From contig JAJTWR010000113.1 in assembly GCA_021613335.1 (NCBI GenBank), positions 2,478,501-2,542,500 of the forward strand: a DNA stretch of 64,000 nucleotides. The letters are read 5' to 3'. The translations under genes were made by a program, and so were the position numbers. Under the pieces are notes generated by a model. The model made no database searches, was not told where the DNA came from, and saw nothing but the letters and a program-made list of their open reading frames with translations. Below, piece after piece: positions 1 to 12,288 of the stretch. Source of the DNA: Whitmania pigra. Lineage: Eukaryota > Annelida > Clitellata > Hirudinida > Haemopidae. Position 1 is the first letter of the stretch. Each line of letters opens with the position of its first letter.

Positions 1-345
1 GTCAAAATAGTTCGGGACGACTGAACCCTGGCCCCAGCAAAAAATGTGAACCCGGTCGATTTCTAATGCTGCTTGTCAATCGATAATTTAAATTAAATGC
101 CAACCTAAAAAGTGCATGGATGGGACATCAGAAATTGAGGGATTAGCTGGTATCTTACTAATAATTTAGACGATTAATTTTCCACTTAATAAAATTTCCT
201 GATATTAATTAAACTCAAAACGGTCATAACAGCATTAAAACTACTGAATTCTATTTTAATTTAAAATTAGTTTCGGATAATGTATTCCATTCATAAAAAT
301 TCATTTGTTTCTAAGTTACATCGGGCTGTTTTGACGGGTCACCAC
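1..345. repeat. Dispersed repeat copy A (MITE-like), cut by the window edge
   Basis: This stretch ends with TCGGGCTGTTTTGACGGGTC at 324-343, and a near-identical end occurs at about 7388-7410. The preceding AT-rich body (a run resembling GGATAATGTATTC followed by a CATAAAAATT-type stretch) also matches the body at about 7330-7360. The left part contains GTCAAAATAG next to TTCGGG, resembling the inner end of the second copy. I infer two members of one short dispersed family in the same orientation. No coding potential is seen. The left boundary lies outside the window. Confidence 0.5.
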
Positions 346-983
346 CTTCAGGCATCACTAAACTATCAACAATAAACTAAATTTTTGTTTAATATATCCC
401 TTCTATATACATCAGAAACCTACTTTGAAGTTTGCACCTTGTAAATTTAATTATACAGCTCATATGCCAAACCCCTATCTACTTTGAATAGCCAAAAACA
501 TATTTTTTACAAAAATATTGTTTTATAACGCCCGTTTCATAGCTGGATGATTAGGACGGTGCACCCGTTTTTATTATAACATACTAGCTGTTTCCCCGGC
601 TTTGCCCGGTAATGGATTTGCAATTGAATAAACTTCATGTAAATTTTTATTATTTTTATTAATATGAATTAACACAATACTTGGCTATAAACAACACTTT
701 TAGTTTGACCCCTGGAGCAAGAATAAATAAATTGTTGGGTAAACCCAACCTTGAAGAAGAGTGGACGAATTTGTTGGAAGAGTCGTTAACGAGCTTTTCT
801 TTTTATTACTCATCTCTCAGATCTATCAGATAATTAAAAATTTAGTATAACAATATATTTTTAAAATACTTTACAATTTTTTAAAAAATTTTAAAATAAA
901 ATATATAAATTAACAGTCTTTGATTTTCAAAGGCCAAGATATGTAAAGAACATAAGATCAAGAGTTATTCGTGAACGCAACCA
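346..983. other. Intergenic AT-rich stretch
   Basis: No gene is seen. Around 580-615 there is a GC-richer stretch (CTAGCTGTTTCCCCGGCTTT) that resembles the edge of a retrotransposon, but no coding motif follows it. The last 100 bases may contain the 5' UTR and promoter of the RING gene; no clear TATA box could be fixed. Confidence 0.4.
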
Positions 984-995
984 TTGCAAACGGAA

Positions 996-2096
996 ATGAA
1001 AATTGACGAAGTCACTCGAGGGAAAGAATCGAACGAGAGCAAATCAGAAGAAACTCAAGGAAATAGTGCAAGTTCTAAGTCTGTGCAAATCTACTGTCTT
1101 TCAGATTATTGCAATGGGATTCCTACAGAAGCTGAGGCTAAGAACTTTGACAAAGAATTGGAATGTCCAATTTGCTACGATTCACTGGTTTCATCTAAAA
1201 TATCCCAGCTACACACATGTGGTCATGTGTTATGTCCATCATGTGTACAACCATTTAACGACTTGTAAGTAACCGAATTTTATTTCATCATTTTGCTTCA
1301 TTAAACTGTTAATTGATAATTGTTATTTTATGCAATTTTCAGTAAGACCGGATGTCCGCTCTGCAGACGAAAAGTTACAAGTGTATTTTATTTGAATATG
1401 CCAGTCAAGAAATGTGATGACCTCGTCCTCGGAGATCATGAATTCTGCTATCTCAATGATCCCCTCATAAAGAAATATTTTGATAATCTTGATGACCAGT
1501 GGTTGAAGTTCATTAAGTTCATGTTCAAAACACAGGATCATTATTCCGTCGATAATTACGTTGGAGTTAAGGGGATCGAGTATTTGAACTTGGGCAGATT
1601 CGAAGAACAGGGAAGGCTACTCAGAAAAGGCAAATGTTACGCTGTTATAAAAAGAAAAACAGGAGTTGATCAAGCTTTATTTGCCTGTTTACTGCCTAAC
1701 CTCGCTATGAGACTAATAATAACACCAAAGGAATACAAAAATATTGAGGAAGACAACAGTTACGCCGATGAAATAGTTGGATATTTGAACATACAATTAG
1801 AGACATGCTGGAGGGTGTTACCTCGGCTCCTTCGTTCGGATTTTATAGAACGTTTATATGTTCGTAAGTTTGAACGATTCACTTGCCTTTTGCTTTTGTG
1901 TGGTCGCGATAATAGCGCTTTCTCTGACATTCATGATACCCCCATGAAGGAGCAGCTGCGTTGTATGAAATTAAATAATTTTAATGTAAAGCATGTTGCC
2001 AAATTAAGGAGGATATTTCCATATCAAGATATGAACGAAATGAGTACTACTCTTGATTACAACTGCTGTGGTTGCAAATGTAACCAACCTCTATAA
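996..2096 (+). CDS. RING-finger protein, two exons, C-terminal part unrecognised
   Basis: Two exons, about 996-1264 and 1343-2096, join with matching phase across a small GT-AG intron. I use the first ATG at 996; the frame is open upstream but only from a TTG codon. The N-terminus is hydrophilic and rich in Glu, Ser and Lys. A C3HC4 RING follows: CPIC, then HTCGH and CPSC, then CPLC just after the intron. RING fingers bind zinc and usually mark E3 ubiquitin ligases, so ubiquitin transfer is the likely role (family knowledge). The remaining roughly 240 residues are globular, basic and Leu-rich, end in a Cys-rich tail (CCGCKC), and match no domain I know. The gene lies alone among transposon relics, so it could be a host gene or cargo of a mobile element. 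The intact frame and clean intron argue that it is, or recently was, functional. Confidence 0.72.
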
Positions 2097-2187
2097 TAAT
2101 TATTAATAATAAGAAAGGAGAGACGGTTAGCACTCCCCTTGACAAGGACGGAATAGACCTTAATGGTCTTATAACACATAAGGCATA

Positions 2188-2393
<206 letters not shown>

Positions 2394-3290
2394 TTTCTTT
2401 ACATTATTCGATTCAATAAAGTTTCATTACGTTGTATTTTTTGTTTTAAATGTTATTATTCTATTTTAAGCAAATTATGCTTTTCTTAGAAATATTCTTA
2501 GAATTTCTTAGAATATGTTACTATGTTCGCCTCTTTGGCATTGATTTATGATGAACTAGTGTAGCAGCACCCGCGCTGAGCATCTGTTGATGATTATGCC
2601 ATCACTACCAATTAATTATTAATTATCAAATTCTATATAAATGTAACTCAATGATATGCACTTTCATCTGCTGTTCAGTTTTTGTAAGAATTATAATTCA
2701 GAAATAAAAATAAGAAATAAGATGCATTTATTCCACTAAAACACGAAGCTGTCATCAATTTTTCGTGACAAATGGAGTCAAGAATTTATACATCATATAA
2801 ATAACACTCTTAATATGATTAAGTTTGTTAACAACCATAACTACACTCGAGAGAGTCGAGAAAAGCACGAGCCTTTTCCAACTGCCGCTCAGTGATTTTT
2901 AATGTCACAGAGTAGAGTAATGTACATTTGATAGAAATCAAGCCGCTGGACTTTGTCCTTTGGCTTTAGTCTGGATAGTGGATGCTACATTAGGATAGTG
3001 TCAGCCAAGCCTGTCGGAGTACATGTATTTGTAGCGAGTACTGCATAGGCCATAACAGATTAACCTCGGATTTTTCGTTTATTTGCGAGTTTACTGTAGA
3101 AATTTTGAAACGTAAATCTACTGATAATCTTGAATTAAACATTACTATGAAGAAAAAGTGCGGCTGAAAGTTTAAACAAAGATTGTTGAAAGTTAGTAGC
3201 AACTGAAATGCCGACTTCCTCCAAAAAACAGTTAGCAAAACTGGGCCACATCTTCATTTATCGTGGAAGTAATGACGATGTTGTTTGACA
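2394..3290. other. Gene-free AT-rich stretch
   Basis: No supported gene. An AATAAA at about 2415-2420 could serve as poly(A) signal for the RING gene if the microsatellite lies in its 3' UTR. From about 3170 scattered residues may belong to the degraded start of the hAT relic that follows. Confidence 0.4.
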
Positions 3291-3910
3291 GATATGCCAA
3301 CAAGCTTTTGCAGGCGCGCAATCACCGATTGAAAACGATGGAGTGACTGGAAAATCGGTTATTTGAAGAGTCATGTAAACCAGAAGATTCATCTGATTTC
3401 GGTCACTAAGCTACAATGCCAGAAATCTGGAAGGGTGCAGAGGCTACTGACCAAATGTGCAGAAGACCGATCTAATAGAAAAAAAGCTTCACTGCGAAGA
3501 AATGTCAATTATGAAAGTTTTGTTTGATAATGTGTTGTTGGCCATAAAGAGGAATGTGTCGATGACCCTCCGTGACCCTATAGGTAAGTATGTGTCCAAT
3601 CCCGAGAGCTGGAGCAGCAAGAATTATGACTTTGGGTTGCGTGGAGTGCATCAATGATAGTGTACAAAGCGAAGTCATGCATGATCTTTGTAAAGCCGAT
3701 TGTCATACTCTAATTGCCGATGAAAGTAAAACGTTGATTTTGTATGCGAAATTCCACTTCTCTAATGCTGCGATTTATGAGACTGGGTTTATAGGAATTT
3801 TACAGTTGCCATCGTGCCACAGCACAGCAATCACATCAGCCATAAAAGAGTTCTATGCTACAAACAACATCGACATTCAAAAGATGGTCATGTTTACATC
3901 AGTGTCTATA

Positions 3911-5340
3911 TACAGTGCGGACGGAAACCTTAAGGACACCCCATATTTTTGTGATAACTCGTTAAATATAAGTTCAATATTACTCAATTTTTTTATATAA
4001 TATCTCTTTGTGGTAGACAAAACATCCTGCAAAATTTCAAAAAAAAAAAAAATAACAAGCTGATCTTGTAAAATATGCAAAATGGCATTTTATGGCCGTT
4101 TGAAAACGATAAAAGACATCCTTACTTATTCCAAATAAAACTTGAAATTTGTCATAGTTATGCAACCAAAATGCACATTATGCAAATATTATCGATATAT
4201 AAACCCAAAGAAAGTTAAAAATTGATGTGAAGTTTATAAAATTACTATTTTATAAATGGCTAGAGAAAAAATGTTGTCTGACAAGGAGAAGGGGCAGATT
4301 GAGGCCTTCAGACAAGCAAATTATTCGATCAGGGAAATTGCCAAAAAGCTCAAGCAATCCAAGATAGTCATCTGGAATTACATAAAGGCTCCTGAGGAAT
4401 ATGGTGCAAAAAATGATCATGGAAGACCTAAAAAACTGACGATTCGTCAGCAGAGACTCCTGGTAAGAAAGGCTTCTTCAGGTAAATTTTCAGCAAATCA
4501 AATTAGAAATGAACTTGATTTAAGAATTTGTAAAAATACAGTGTTAAGTTATTTGAGATCTAGTGGTATTTTATTATATGAAAAAAGATTAAAGATTCCA
4601 GCCCTTAAAAACCATCACAAGTTGGCAAGAGTGGAATGGGCCAAAACCATGCTCTCTAACAGAGATGGTTGGGGCAATATTATTTTTTCAGATGAGAAAA
4701 AATTTAACCTGGATGGACCTGATGGTCATCAGTTCTATTGGCATGACCAAAAAAGAAACATTTTTTAGTCGAAATCATGGAGCAGGATCGGTGATGATTT
4801 GGGGAGGAATTTCCAGTGAAGGATTGACTGAATTAGCCGTTCTGGATGGGAGACAGTCTTCTGTGTTGTCCAGCTTGTTCCCCGGACTTAAATCCTACAG
4901 AAAATGTTTGGGAAATGTTGCCAAGACTTGTTTACAACAATTGAAGGCAGTTTCATTCAAAATCTGACCTGGAAAACGCCATTAGGAGTGCCTGGAAAGA
5001 ACTGGACAGAAATTTCTTAAAAACTCTTATAAAATCAATGGACAACAGATGTTTTAAAGTTATTGAAAATAAAGGAAACATTATTTCATATAAATAAACT
5101 TTTTTCCTGTTTTTTCACAAAGTTTTTAGTCATTTTTTGCAAGTGTCTTTTATGGTTATTGGACGCCCCGAAATCACGTTTTTGGAATTTTAAAATTAAT
5201 GCACAAACATATTTTGATGAAAATTTAAGAGATAATCACAAATATATAAATACATAACATATTAAAATTTCCCTACAATCAAATTTTTCTTTATCGAGTT
5301 ATTACGAAATAATGGGGTGTCCTTATGGTTTCTGTCCTAT
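3911..5340 (+). mobile_element. Tc1/mariner-type DNA transposon with terminal inverted repeats
   Basis: The left end at about 3911-3965 and the right end at about 5293-5340 are inverted copies of each other. The left reads GGACGGAAACCTTAAGGACA followed by CCCCAT; the reverse complement of the right reads GGACAGAAACCATAAGGACA followed by CCCCAT. Homology continues through AATAACTCG. The interval of about 1.43 kb contains a transposase relic in the expected place. TA dinucleotides flank both ends, as expected for this superfamily. The element sits inside the hAT relic, so it is the younger insertion. Confidence 0.85.
4256..5096 (+). pseudogene. Tc1/mariner transposase, frameshifted and internally deleted
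   Basis: The first frame (4256-4768) encodes an N-terminal helix-turn-helix with AREKMLSDKEKGQIEAFRQA, a GRPKK hook, and the catalytic block IIFSDEKKFN carrying the first Asp. The frame then shifts near 4765 and continues with NHGAGSVMIWGGISSEG. A third frame from about 4868 gives SPDLNPTENVWE, which holds the last catalytic Glu, and continues to a natural end near 5096. The block with the second catalytic Asp is absent between about 4850 and 4870. Two frameshifts and this deletion make it inactive. Confidence 0.88.
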
Positions 5341-7207
5341 AGAAAATTGTAAAACAACACCATGTTCAGGCTTGGACTGGGCCGCCGGGACACCCGGAAA
5401 TTCCCGGTGGGCCGGTGGTCGCCAACTGCCAAAAAAAAGTTATTATATTTTTAGTTTTAATTGAAATTACCGTTGATTATAGGGTAGCTTCAAATAATAG
5501 TTTGTATTAAAAATAACCAAACTGAAACAGCAAAATCATTACATAAGGAGTCTAAATATTTATACAATAAGATTCCGACGTCAATGGTTATAAAATTTTA
5601 TTAATTTATAACGTCAATTTTAACGCAAAATTATATTATTTTTTAATAAAATATTTTTTTACACGAACGTGTAATGGCTAGTCAATTGCACATCAACGAC
5701 TGGAAAAGGAATGTAAGATTTGGTTTGTGGCTTGGTTTGTCTTTGAAAAGTTAGACATTGATGTAAGTAAATTCTAAATTAAAATTGTATTGGCAATTCT
5801 ACAGATGGTGCGTCTAATCTGCAAGGTCACTACAATGGATTCAATGCCTGGTTAAATACAGCTTCTCAGGGTCAGATTCATGTATGGTGTTATGCCCATT
5901 TTAAATTAAAATTTAAATTTAAATTCTTAAATTTGGAAACGGGTGACGTCACTAAAAAAGCGGTTGAAATTGTTACTTTATTTTGGGTTTTAAACACATG
6001 TGCAGTCTTTCTTCTGGAATCATATTTACGATTCAATGTTTGACGTGAATTTAGCAAATTGAAATTGAATTACATATCAGTAATTGGTGAAACCCGTTGT
6101 TGGGCAAAAGTCAGAGCTTTTACTAAAATATTTGGAAATTTCTTCATCAAACCTTCCAATCAAGAAACACAAGTTATCGAATTTTTGTACATTGACATGC
6201 TACAAACATTTCATGATATTTCTACATCAAACAAATTCAATAATGATGTCTGATACAGAGCAAAAGCTCTGTTAGATTCATTGACAAGTTTTGAATTTAT
6301 TCTAATGGCACAATTATGTTTGAAAATATTTAAACATACAACATACAACATTCCATTATCGGAATATTTGCAAACAACTGGAATAGATATACTACGAGCC
6401 TATAAGATGGTTCAAGACTTTAAGCAAAGTAGATAGAAATTTTGATTCCATTTTTCAAAACAGCTACAAATTTAAAAAATTTGCAAACAGTGAACTAGAA
6501 AAAATAAATCTCGACATTGAAGTACAGACTGTTTTTTAAAAAAAAATTATAGTCAACCAACCACTTGAAGGTGCGAAAGGTAAATTTCGTGTCAATGTTC
6601 ATTAGTGATGCACTGCCGCATCTGAGTGGGTTGCTAACAAAATTTGTTGATACTGTAACAAAAGATCAGCTTCAAACTGAATTATTGGATTTTGCAAGGA
6701 AATGGGAAAATTTTCAAACAACTCTTGAAGATGAATATAATTTGATCTTTGGAATGGAAGTATCGGACTCTGTCCCAGACAATGTTCAACAATCTGAATC
6801 AGTAGAATTACTTGAAAATATCTTTACCATCCCAACAGCTGAAAACAGCAACAACACATAAATAAATGCAAATCTTGCAAAAAATGTATTGTTTGTTCTC
6901 CAGAAGTTAATTTGCATAGTCTTGCTTATTCAAATTTGTATCTTGCTTACTAATTTGTGTTGACATTATCCTCATCGCAAGTTGCTTGTGAGAGGTCGTT
7001 TTCAAAATTGAAATGCATTTTGAGCAGATTAAGAAATTTGCTGAGCCAATCAACTTTACAATCATTCATGCTAATGTATTGTGAGAAGGACCTTCTTTCA
7101 AGAATCAATAACAATGAAATCATTGATGTTTTAGCATCGACTAGTGAAACGATTAAAAAGCTGTTACACTACATAATAAATTTATTATGTATTTATAACT
7201 TTAATGG

Positions 7208-7410
7208 CACATAACAGCCCGGCGACAACATAGCCCCGACAAAACAGCCCGGTGACAAAATAGCCCGACCAAATAGATAAATCTTCAAACCACTAATTTC
7301 TAATTAAATTTGGAACCAGTTATCGGTTAATGTATTCAACTCACAAAATTTTTGTAAATACATTGACGGGGCTATTTTGTCGCCGGGCTGTTATGACGGG
7401 TCACCAACTT
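7208..7410. repeat. Dispersed repeat copy B with inverted ends
   Basis: It starts with ATAACAGCCCGGCGACAACA and ends with TTGTCGCCGGGCTGTTATGA, which are inverted copies, so this is a complete element of about 200 bases with terminal inverted repeats. The internal GACAAAATAGCCCG repeats the motif again. Its right end and AT-rich body match copy A at the start of the window. No coding capacity, so it is best described as a MITE or similar non-autonomous DNA element. Confidence 0.7.
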
Positions 7411-7689
7411 TAATATTGACTCTATCAGTTAACGTAAATATAACTGCACAACATACAATTAGAGTCAGTTTTCTAGAGTTGTCAAACTTTTTTTTAACCA
7501 AAATGTGAATTATACTATAAAGCCTTGGTTGACGATTGGATGAATTATGGACTGGCTGGCGAATGTGAATTGTAGAAGACGAGTGAAAGTGATCATGGAT
7601 TTGGCGGTGGTGAATGAGATGATAGAGATGCATGCATGAAGAATCGGTTCCCGAGGCGATACAGGCCGCCACCAAGATCAGCCTCTTCA

Positions 7690-10600
7690 CAAAACCGCTG
7701 CCTTAAACATTATCCAACGGAACTGCCAAGGCATTCCGCGTAAAACTGGTGAATTCACTTCTTTTTTTAATTCCTTGAAAGTTATGCCTGCTTCAAGAAA
7801 CGTTTTTTAAAAGCAGGCAAAATTTCAAACTCCAAAGATATCGGATTGATAAATTTGATAGGCAGGATGATATTTCGATAGCATACTTATATACGTAATG
7901 GAAGGTTTGTCGTACAATTCCGTTATCGCATACCAATATCCTCAATATTTCTCAACCACGGTCATCGCGCGTTCAAGGAGGCTATCAAGATTGTCAACTT
8001 CTACGTGCCCCCCGAAAATGTTTTTTAGATGAGAAGCTGGAAAAAATCTTGAACCACCAATTTTTACGATTCCACCGTCCTCGCCACTCTTTGAACAAAT
8101 TAAGACTCAATGGCAGCTGAACCTAGAACTCTTTATCTTAGATGATTCTCCCCTCTCTGGTCCTATCAGCATCTCCAAAGTCCATAAAGCACTGAGGAAA
8201 TGCGGAAACTTATCACCAGGAACTGATGGCATTCACTACGAATGGCTCAGAAGACTCCCTTTTCTAAGTCTCAAATGAATCGTAGCTTTCTTCAGCCAAT
8301 CTTGGTCATCCGGAGTGGTTCCCAGTTCCTGGAAGAGAGCTATAGTTGTTTCAAACCCAAAGAAAGAGAAGAATCCCTCATTGCCGTATTCCTATCTCTC
8401 TGACCTCCACTCTTTGCAAACTCTTGAAGAAGGGCTTCAAGAGTTGATTACCACGAGACTCAGATAGTTAATTGAAAGTAAAAGCATGCTGAACCAGTAC
8501 CAAGCTGGTTTCAGAAAAGGCCAAGGCTGTTTGGACTACATCGTCAGGCTGACACAGGATATAGCCGCGTCCTCAAGGAGCAGATGGATCTTGGAGTTTT
8601 CTTGGACTTGGAAAAAGCCTTCAACGTGGTTTAGAGAGAGGGGATCATCAAACAACTTTCCAAGATGGGTGTCAAGGGTAAACCACTACAATAGATTCAG
8701 AACTTCCTTTAGGATAGAAGTATTCAAGTGACGGCTGGATCAGCTCTCCGAATCGCTCGTCTAAAAAAATGAAATCCACAAAAAAGCATCCTCAGTTCTC
8801 TTCTATTCATCACCATGATGAATGCAATTCTAGATCCGGGCGCAGGGGTTGAGCTGTTCGTGTATGATGACAGTGTTCCACAGACGACCGGAAATTCCTT
8901 AATTCCTTAAAAGCAATGACAACACGCATGAAGAGGTAGCTCAACATTACGACTAAGATTTTATCTTATTTGAGCTTTTAGATCTTTTATATCTATTTAT
9001 CTTGTCTGCAAATGGTTTTAAGATCTCTGCATTTAAATCACAAGTATTTTTATTTGCAAGAGAAACTACATCAGCATCAAACTTCGCATCGGAGAAGAAT
9101 AAACCTCTTTTGTCTCCAACGGCGACTTTTTTAGGAATTGTCCTGGAGGCAAGACTCACCGCTCACGCAAGGCACGTTGCATGAAAAGACTCAATGCAGT
9201 GAAAGTCATCTCGGAAGGCTCATGTGGTGCAAACAAGTCCATTCTGCTACAAGTCTAAAAAGCTATCATCCGCTCCGTCCTCGACTTTGGTTGTGAGGTG
9301 ATAGATCTGGCTTGCAAGCAGATCAGAGACACATGCGCCAAGCTTTAGTATCAAGCGCTGAAGATCTGTTGCAGCGGCATGAGGGGAACAAGTACCTCGT
9401 AACTGCAAGTGGAATGGTGGTAGGCTTCCTCTAAGAAGTTCATTACAAACCATGCCCTCAGGTCTATTGTCATTAAAAATGAATCAGTTTAATCTAATTA
9501 CTTTATTTCATATGGCAAGTAGTTCAAGTCTCAAGTTAGGCTCCACTTCAAGATGAAACGAGATGAGAAAGTCGAGCTCCTCTTTCTGGCAGACCTCCTA
9601 GGAGATATCAAAAAGGCAACTCCTGAAATTTCCCCCTGGAAACTGAGAAAACCGGTGATCGACACTTCTAGCCTCTCGGGATCCGGAAAGTTCACCGCGG
9701 GAAAATTTATTGCTGGAAAATTCGTCGCCCAGAAAATTCATCGCGCGGAAAACTCATTGCCTATTCTTCAGATTGTCCGATAATTTCTTTTGATCAGAAG
9801 AGCATTTATTCTCATTACATTTGATCAATAATCATTCAATATTACTATATAGCAGTTAAAGTAGGATATTAACTTTAATAAAAACTCGATTGATGATTAT
9901 TTTGTTCGCTGTCGAAAACTACCTCGATTCCCACATCATCTGTGGAACTTCTATGAAGGTGCTTTGACTGCCTCTCCTAAAACTAATAATTCCTGCGAGG
10001 CTTGGCACAAGCTTTCGGTGAACTGATTGGATCAAATCATCCAAATATATGGAACTTTATCCGAACCTTGAAGAAGGAAATCTCCTAATGAGATTAAATC
10101 AGTGCAATAGGTGGAAGGCATCAATATCAATTATTCTAAAAAATGTTATCGAGATGTCTCCTCAAGGTTTCAAAACATAATACAAAAGTATGATGTAATA
10201 GAATATTTAAGAGGATTGGCTTTATTTTTAGTTTATAATTTGATCGTGTTTTAAATAAACATTTTTAATTAGCATGCAGTTTGCTTTATGACCTAAGCAC
10301 ACATGGGATTCATGATGTTGATGTTGGCTGGGATTTAGGTTTTATCGAGGAGCAATGAGATTTGAGAGGTATGATCATGCCAGAGCCCATAGCGATGTGT
10401 CGAGTGATCGAGCATCATGTGCTAACGGAAAGCTATTGGAGCTTCACTTCCAAGATTCTGATTAATTTATGTAATAAATAATTTAATTTATTCATAGCTT
10501 AGATGTTATTTAAAAAAACTGAATGCTGCTTGCACATCGTCCATGCAATTTCTTTGTAAACCTTATTCTGAGGGGACTATCATCTATATGAAAATAAATA

Positions 10601-11280
10601 CTATCGTCAAACTACAACATATATGAAAATAAATACAACCATTTATTTTCACATATATAAATTTTTCTGGATATGAATTTTTCGTCACCCAACCTCTCCT
10701 TTGCAACCGACAACCCTCTGCGGATGCCGATAGCTAGGGAGAAGATAGAGGATCTCCAGTTAAGTATTCTTTGTCATACAAATGATTAGAAGACGACGTG
10801 CAACAAAGCGGGAACAGGGATTCACATCCCGAAGAAAAACGCAAATTTAAGTCTCAGGACTGCAAGTCACAGCTGCATAAGTTCTATCGAACTGAATATA
10901 GTTAATTTGAGCGATTTCTTTAGCGTCTTAGAGGCACTAAAAAATTTCAATCCTATTGATCATGGTTTAGAAAATACAGATTCTAATTACAGATCTCCAA
11001 GAAGGTAGCAGAAATGTCCCCGCCCATGACGAAATCCCCGGCAATGAGAAAGCTGATGCAATAGCAAAAACCGTCACTACCGGGGAACAGATAGACCGGT
11101 AGATACAGGTATCAAGGATGTCAAAAGATCCGTGGCCCGTAACATCATCCAACAGTGGAAAACCGGATGGATCGATGATCCGCGAAGAATTACAAAACCA
11201 TAAAACAAATTTGCGGGAGAGAAGATTCTGAAGGTTCTGATGAAGACTGACATAGTGTCTAAAGTGAAGCATTCCACTCA
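7690..11280 (+). pseudogene. Non-LTR retrotransposon relic with endonuclease, RT and RNase H pieces
   Basis: At about 7700 the frame reads LNIIQRNCQGI, typical of the start of an AP-type endonuclease. From about 8160 an RT begins (GTDGIHYEWL region), followed by LNQYQAGFRKGQGCLDYIVR at about 8489. A palm fragment follows near 8590, where a Leu-Asp-Leu-Glu-Lys-Ala-Phe can be read after a frame change. The thumb region has KISAFKSQVFLF (about 9010) and TFLGIVLE (about 9128). After PWKLRKPVIDTSSL at about 9630 the element is interrupted. It resumes near 10900 with LSDFFSVLEALKNFNP and HDEIPGNEKADAIAK at about 11020, the end of an RNase H domain. Order and content fit a Jockey/I-like element with RNase H. 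Many stops and frameshifts show that it is dead. Confidence 0.78.
9680..10700 (+). mobile_element. Insert with MULE-type transposase fragment
   Basis: This block interrupts the retrotransposon relic between its RT-proximal linker and its RNase H part. Its left edge has imperfect repeats of GGAAAATT(T/C)(A/G)T. From about 9900 to 10220, in changing frames, I read pieces such as PKTNNSCEAWH, SNHPNIWNFIRTLKKE and YLRGLA. These fit the C-terminal region of MULE-like transposases (PRTNNSVEGWH, HPTIWKFI, KEQ, YLRGIA in the family). Exact ends and target duplications could not be fixed; the right edge is probably near 10680, where GAATTTTTCGTCACCC echoes the left edge in inverse orientation. Confidence 0.58.
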
Positions 11281-12288
11281 TGAAAATACATCCATACCGT
11301 TTAGGTTTATTAATAAAACTAATTTCGAGGCAGTAAGGGGCGGTCTCGTTTGGTCCAGGCTTTTCTGGCGCATTGACAGCGTGTTTCCAAACCCTAACCA
11401 GCTACATCCAGCGGTTGATTAATATTTAAAAGCACACGCTATGTTTGGTAAATATCTTAAACAAGTCACAAGCACATATGCATATGTTTATTTGCATCAT
11501 AGGTTCCGAGTACTGACCTCTGCTTGGCGTGGCAGCTTATGGTTCGCCTCGCGTGATTTCGGCGCTTGTTCGATTCATAACGGCTCTATTATCTGGATTG
11601 TTTGCCGGCGCCGTTTTAGTATATTTTATTATTATTAGAAAAATCAGCACGAGCCAATGACCCCTCGCCGAAACCGATGGCACAAATTATAAGCAGCTGC
11701 AAACGCCTACTAACCCGACAAAAGAAACGTAACAAAAGAAAATAAACTTAAACATTCTCAGCCTAAACTGTAAATTCTGTTGGCAAAAAATCTGCCCAAA
11801 TTTTCAACATCCTGTGACGTCACCCTGAGGCAAATTCCTCTTTTTCTTCTGTAACATAAACTTGACAATTGCAGTTTCTCTAATCTCGATTAGTAAGGAA
11901 GGTCCCTGCAACATTGACTTAATTGTGTAGCTCTTCTTTGAACTCCTTCAATCAAATCAATCAATCTGTCTATAAGGTCTCCATACCTGCACTCCATACT
12001 CCAACTGAGACCTCACCAAAGACTTATACAAACATAGAGACCATTGCAACGCAATTTTTTTACATAACTTTACTGGTATATTTATTACTAAAATTTAACA
12101 CTTGAACTTCGACTAGGATAGTGGCTGACTTTGGAAATAGCTTGGGTGAAGGAGATTCAGAAAATTATTGCGATTAATTAAACATAAACACCCTGCTAGC
12201 GATTTGTAAACAGCCTGCTAGACTTATTTTAAATTTGCAATAATTTTATATGAATAACATTAATTTTAAAGATTTCAAAATAAATACG
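11281..12288. other. Stretch without recognisable gene
   Basis: A somewhat GC-richer part (about 11320-11620) contains short open frames with no recognisable motif, possibly the downstream end of the retrotransposon relic. The rest is AT-rich and featureless. Confidence 0.4.

Larger units (their letters stand above)
3291..7200 (+). pseudogene. hAT-superfamily transposase relic, split by a Tc1/mariner insertion
   Basis: Pieces of one hAT-type transposase occur in order on the plus strand with stops and frame changes. Around 3690-3900 the frame reads ADESKTL and then FHFSNAAIYETGFIGILQLP, the region around the first catalytic Asp of hAT proteins. The match stops at MVMFTS, and SDGASNLQG resumes at about 5797 after an inserted block. 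A later WCYAH, a GETRCW block near 6087-6110 and a helical stretch at 6565-6860 follow. The C-terminal dimerisation block at about 6957-7170 has the typical ACERSFSKLKCI. It is not functional: frames change, stops intervene, and the middle is separated by about 1.9 kb. A GC-rich stretch at about 5365-5425 is unlike its surroundings and may be the end of yet another element. Confidence 0.72.
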
